64,000 nt of DNA from positions 1 through 64,000 of the forward strand of contig NZ_JAIOHK010000028.1 in NCBI RefSeq assembly GCF_019913785.1, in the 5' to 3' direction. The position numbers were made by a program, and so were the translations under genes. Below the pieces are notes generated by a model that was not told the DNA's origin, made no database searches, and worked only from the letters and a program-made list of their open reading frames with translations. Of this stretch, positions 61,353-64,000 are shown in pieces. The DNA is from Altibacter sp. Its GTDB lineage: Bacteria; Bacteroidota; Bacteroidia; Flavobacteriales; Flavobacteriaceae. Every line of letters starts with the position of its first letter. Position 1 is the first letter of the stretch.

Positions 61353-61422
61353 ATAATGCACATTTGTGACTTCATTGACTTTTCAGGCTCATAATAAGGA
61401 ACAGTAATCAAATCATTAAACT

Positions 61423-62247
61423 ATGAAAATTAAAATTAGTGTAATTACCTTACTCATAATATGTACAAGTTTACTTGCACAGAAAAAACCAAAAATTCAA
61501 GGCAGCAAAGTAATTGTTGATGTTTATAAATCCCTTGAAGACTTTAGTGCTATTGAAATTAGCGATAATCTAGTAGTTTCGTTAACTCAAACAGAACAAA
61601 ATGGCTATCATTTAAAAACAGATGACAACTTAATTGGAATTGTAAGATTTGATGTTGAGGATGATGTTTTAAAAATTTATACTATTAACAGAATTACTTC
61701 ATACAAAAAATTGGAAATTAATGTCACGTTTAAACAAGTGGATAAGATAGCTATTCGAGATGAAGTTGAGTTAGAATCTCTAAATAAGTTGAATTGTAAA
61801 GAATTAACCTTTACGGCAATTAACGATACTAAATATAAATTGGATTTAGCTATTGAAAACGGAACTTTTTTGTTTAGCGATAGTACAAAAGGCGAATTAT
61901 TATTAAGGGGTATAAAAGCTAATTTGATTCTAAATGAGAATGCTTATCTTAATACGACGGTGAGTATGGATACGATTTCGTTAAATGTGAATAAGCGGTC
62001 TGATATAAATATCAGTGGAGACGTACTTGATTTGCAATTGACTGCGACCGGCTCTACCGATATAAAAGCCAAAAAACTGAAAGCTACTTCGGCAAATATT
62101 ATTGCATCGAATTATTCTGATATTTATATGTATGTTGGATCTGACTTAAAACTCTATGCTCAGGGGAAGAGCAATATTTATGTTTATGGAAATCCGAATA
62201 TTCAAGTAGAAGGATTAAATGATAAATCGCAAATAATAAAGAAATAA
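61423..62247 (+). CDS. GIN-domain (DUF2807) secreted protein
   Basis: 274 residues with a signal peptide (about 1-19, ending LLAQ). The mature part is a right-handed beta-helix of short repeats (LESLNKLNCKELTFTAIND, GELLLRGIKANLILNENAYL, NINVSGDVLDLQLTATGS-like and SNIYVYGNPNIQVEG), matching the GIN/auto-transporter adhesin head domain of Bacteroidota. It is probably surface-attached or periplasmic. It ends near a good terminator at 62277-62304. Confidence 0.83.
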   Translation: MKIKISVITLLIICTSLLAQKKPKIQGSKVIVDVYKSLEDFSAIEISDNLVVSLTQTEQNGYHLKTDDNLIGIVRFDVEDDVLKIYTINRITSYKKLEINVTFKQVDKIAIRDEVELESLNKLNCKELTFTAINDTKYKLDLAIENGTFLFSDSTKGELLLRGIKANLILNENAYLNTTVSMDTISLNVNKRSDINISGDVLDLQLTATGSTDIKAKKLKATSANIIASNYSDIYMYVGSDLKLYAQGKSNIYVYGNPNIQVEGLNDKSQIIKK

Positions 62248-62276
62248 TAACACTTGGAGCCTTTTTATACATGCTT

Positions 62277-62304
62277 AAAACGCTTCTGTTTAGAGGCGTT
62301 TTTT
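62277..62304 (+). terminator. Rho-independent terminator after the GIN-domain gene
   Basis: AAAACGCTTCT-GTTT-AGAGGCGTTTT forms an 11-bp stem with one G-U pair and a tetraloop, followed by more T residues. Confidence 0.75.
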
Positions 62305-62355
62305 GCAGTATTTTAGAGAGTAAGGTGCCGTATAATTTATTAATATTCAAATTAA

Positions 62356-64000
62356 ATGGATTCAAAAAAAAATAAAATAGCTCCAAAATTTGGCACCATG
62401 GCGGGTGTTTTCACCCCTACTTTTTTAACCATCCTAGGGGTGATCATGTATATCCGACATCCGTGGGTAGTTGGAAATGCAGGAATTGTAGGTGCATTCC
62501 TTATTATCATTGTCGCAGTTGCAATCACATTCTCAACGGCGCTATCACTTTCTAGTATTACTACTAATATTAGAATTGGTTCGGGAGGGGCATTTAGTTT
62601 AATTTCCCAATCACTAGGCCTAGAAATAGGAGGAGCCATAGGAATACCATTTTTCTTTTCACAGGCGATTGCAGTCGCGATGTATGTATTTGGATTCCGT
62701 GAAGGCTTGCAAAGTCTTATCGACCTAAGTCCGTTATTACTGGATTTGATGGTCTTTGTCTTGGTACTAGCTATTGCATTTATTAGTACCAGTTTTGCTT
62801 TTAAAATTCAATATGTAATTATGGCAATTATTATATTGTCAATAGCCTCTATTGTTGGTGGCTTGTTTGTAAATGAGCTCAATTATGACTTTGTTTGGTT
62901 TGGGAACTATCAAGGTTCACCAGAGACCAACTTTAGCGGCACGTCTTTCTGGTTGGTTTTCGCAGTTTTTTTCCCTGCAGTGACAGGGGTTATGGCGGGG
63001 GCGAATATGTCGGGCGATTTAAAGAATCCAAGAAAGAGTATTCCCAGTGGAACTATAACTGCCGTTATAATTACGACAATAGTTTATATGGCTTTAGTTT
63101 TTGTGGCGGCCTTACTGGCAACGCCTCAAGAATTATTAAATAACTATAATGTATTTATTGATAAGGCTTATTATGCGCCAATTGTATTGGCCGGATTGCT
63201 TGGTGCAACATTATCTTCGGCCTTGGGCTCTTTTGTTGGGGCTCCCAGAATCTTATTGGCATTAGGTGAGAAAAGAATCCTACCCAAAAGTGAATTTCTT
63301 TCGAAGACCAATAAAAAAGGAGAACCGTTTAATGCGATGTTGATTACTGCCGTCATTGTTTTATTTGGACTTTCATTGCGAGACCTTAATACAATTGCAC
63401 CACTCATTACCATGTTCTTTATGATAACATATGCCATGGTAAACATCGTAGCACTTATCGAACAATCATTGGCATTACCCAGTTTTAGACCAACTTTGAA
63501 AATCCCAATAATTGTGCCTATTATAGGAGCATTTGGATCGTTAACCGTTATGTTTATTATAAATGCAGCGGTGGCATTGGCGTCGTTAATTTTGATCATT
63601 TTGTTCTATTTCTATTTGGTAAAAAAGAAATTGAAGTCGGACGCAGGCGACTCTAGAAGTGGTTTGTTTACCGCCTTAGCAGAATGGTCCACCAAAAAAA
63701 CAACCGAATTAAGCCCTACTAAGGAGGTTCGTTCGTGGAGACCCGATTTATTGATACCCGTTACGGCACCTAAAGAAATTCGAAGTTCCTTCAAGCTTAT
63801 TGAAAGTATTGTGGCTCCGAAAGGGTCCATTAAATTATTGGCCTTGAAGAACCATACAGAAAGTGTATCCGATAAACTAAATATTTTTTTACCACGGGTA
63901 AAACGGCGACTTCAGAAACAAAATATAGCAACCAGCTATACCTATGTTGATGGTGATGACCTTGCTGATACATTAAAGATTAGTATGCAATCATTACATG
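62356..64000 (+). CDS. SLC12-like cation/chloride or amino-acid transporter, 5' part
   Basis: 548 codons are present from the ATG at 62356, and the frame is open to the right edge. GTMAGVFTPTFLTILGVIMYIRHPWVVG at the start, GSGGAFSLISQSLG, and FFPAVTGVMAGANMSGDLKNPRKSIPSGT are typical of the APC superfamily branch that includes Na-K-Cl and K-Cl cotransporters (SLC12-like) and bacterial relatives. About 12 membrane helices lie in the first 430 residues, followed by a soluble C-terminal region (from about residue 435). The substrate in bacteria is uncertain. It may link to the upstream osmotic genes only by position. Confidence 0.82.
   Translation, partial: MDSKKNKIAPKFGTMAGVFTPTFLTILGVIMYIRHPWVVGNAGIVGAFLIIIVAVAITFSTALSLSSITTNIRIGSGGAFSLISQSLGLEIGGAIGIPFFFSQAIAVAMYVFGFREGLQSLIDLSPLLLDLMVFVLVLAIAFISTSFAFKIQYVIMAIIILSIASIVGGLFVNELNYDFVWFGNYQGSPETNFSGTSFWLVFAVFFPAVTGVMAGANMSGDLKNPRKSIPSGTITAVIITTIVYMALVFVAALLATPQELLNNYNVFIDKAYYAPIVLAGLLGATLSSALGSFVGAPRILLALGEKRILPKSEFLSKTNKKGEPFNAMLITAVIVLFGLSLRDLNTIAPLITMFFMITYAMVNIVALIEQSLALPSFRPTLKIPIIVPIIGAFGSLTVMFIINAAVALASLILIILFYFYLVKKKLKSDAGDSRSGLFTALAEWSTKKTTELSPTKEVRSWRPDLLIPVTAPKEIRSSFKLIESIVAPKGSIKLLALKNHTESVSDKLNIFLPRVKRRLQKQNIATSYTYVDGDDLADTLKISMQSLH

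Overview
The window looks like a chromosomal segment of a marine-type member of the Flavobacteriaceae (Bacteroidota). The signs are three predicted outer-surface or secreted protein families with Bacteroidota-style architecture (two with type IX secretion C-terminal sorting domains), repeated Bacteroidota-type -7 promoter boxes (TAnnTTTG) instead of a sigma70 -10, very short leaders without strong Shine-Dalgarno sequences, a mevalonate pathway, and an arsenosugar operon of the type known from this group. I cannot name the genus.

Region 1 (1 to about 11.5 kb) is the right end of an integrated genomic island. It carries a heavy-metal resistance set: an HMA-domain protein (partial), an M90/MtfA-like metallopeptidase, a Cys/His-rich small secreted protein, a CusA-type RND pump fused to its TolC-like outer-membrane channel, its lipoprotein adaptor, a PII-like protein, a Fur-family regulator and a Zn/Cd/Pb-type P1B ATPase. 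The two metal promoters share a 15-bp palindrome at the same distance from the start codon. The island ends with a tyrosine recombinase, integrase arm-type repeats and a 57-bp copy of the 3' part of a tRNA-Leu(TAG) gene (attR). The intact tRNA should lie to the left of the window.

Region 2 (11.6 to 15.5 kb) holds a small membrane protein, a PLP-dependent decarboxylase, a BaiN/HI0933-type flavoprotein and a DUF1697 protein. Region 3 (15.5 to 27.1 kb, all minus strand) is a surface and signalling block: a type IX secreted 7 x 60-residue repeat protein, three proteins sharing one N-terminal module (one with a YadA-like repeat array and a self-cleaving S74 chaperone domain, one with a 7 x 68-residue FG-GAP propeller, one almost only the module), then an operon of ECF sigma factor, membrane anti-sigma-like TPR protein and a large membrane-tethered TPR-CHAT (caspase-like) protein, and a lipoprotein of unknown function. 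The sigma/TPR/CHAT operon is the best candidate for a poorly described system.

Region 4 (27.2 to 38.9 kb) is mostly housekeeping: a membrane AraC-type regulator, mevalonate diphosphate decarboxylase, a mevalonate-kinase-like GHMP kinase, a UbiA prenyltransferase, a nitrilase, an RluB-like pseudouridine synthase whose catalytic Asp position is Gly, and a polyamine operon (arginine decarboxylase, agmatinase, deoxyhypusine-synthase-like enzyme). Region 5 (38.9 to 51.3 kb) encodes a VOC protein, envelope glycosyltransferases, a TolB-like lipoprotein, an M28-PDZ peptidase, an LpxR-like lipid A deacylase, a polyferredoxin/flavoprotein redox pair, a DUF547 protein and a GH113-like lipoprotein.

Region 6 (51.3 to 58.3 kb, minus strand) is a nine-gene arsenosugar operon: AhpD-like protein, ArsS radical SAM enzyme, rhodanese, two rSAM-associated transferases, purine nucleoside phosphorylase and ArsM, with a fatty-acid-hydroxylase-like membrane enzyme and a DUF547 protein inside it, which raises the possibility of arsenolipid synthesis. 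Region 7 (58.3 to 64 kb) has a DUF481 outer-membrane protein, a second ECF sigma factor with a tiny basic partner and an MscS channel, a GIN-domain protein, and the start of an SLC12-like cation/chloride or amino-acid transporter that runs off the right edge.
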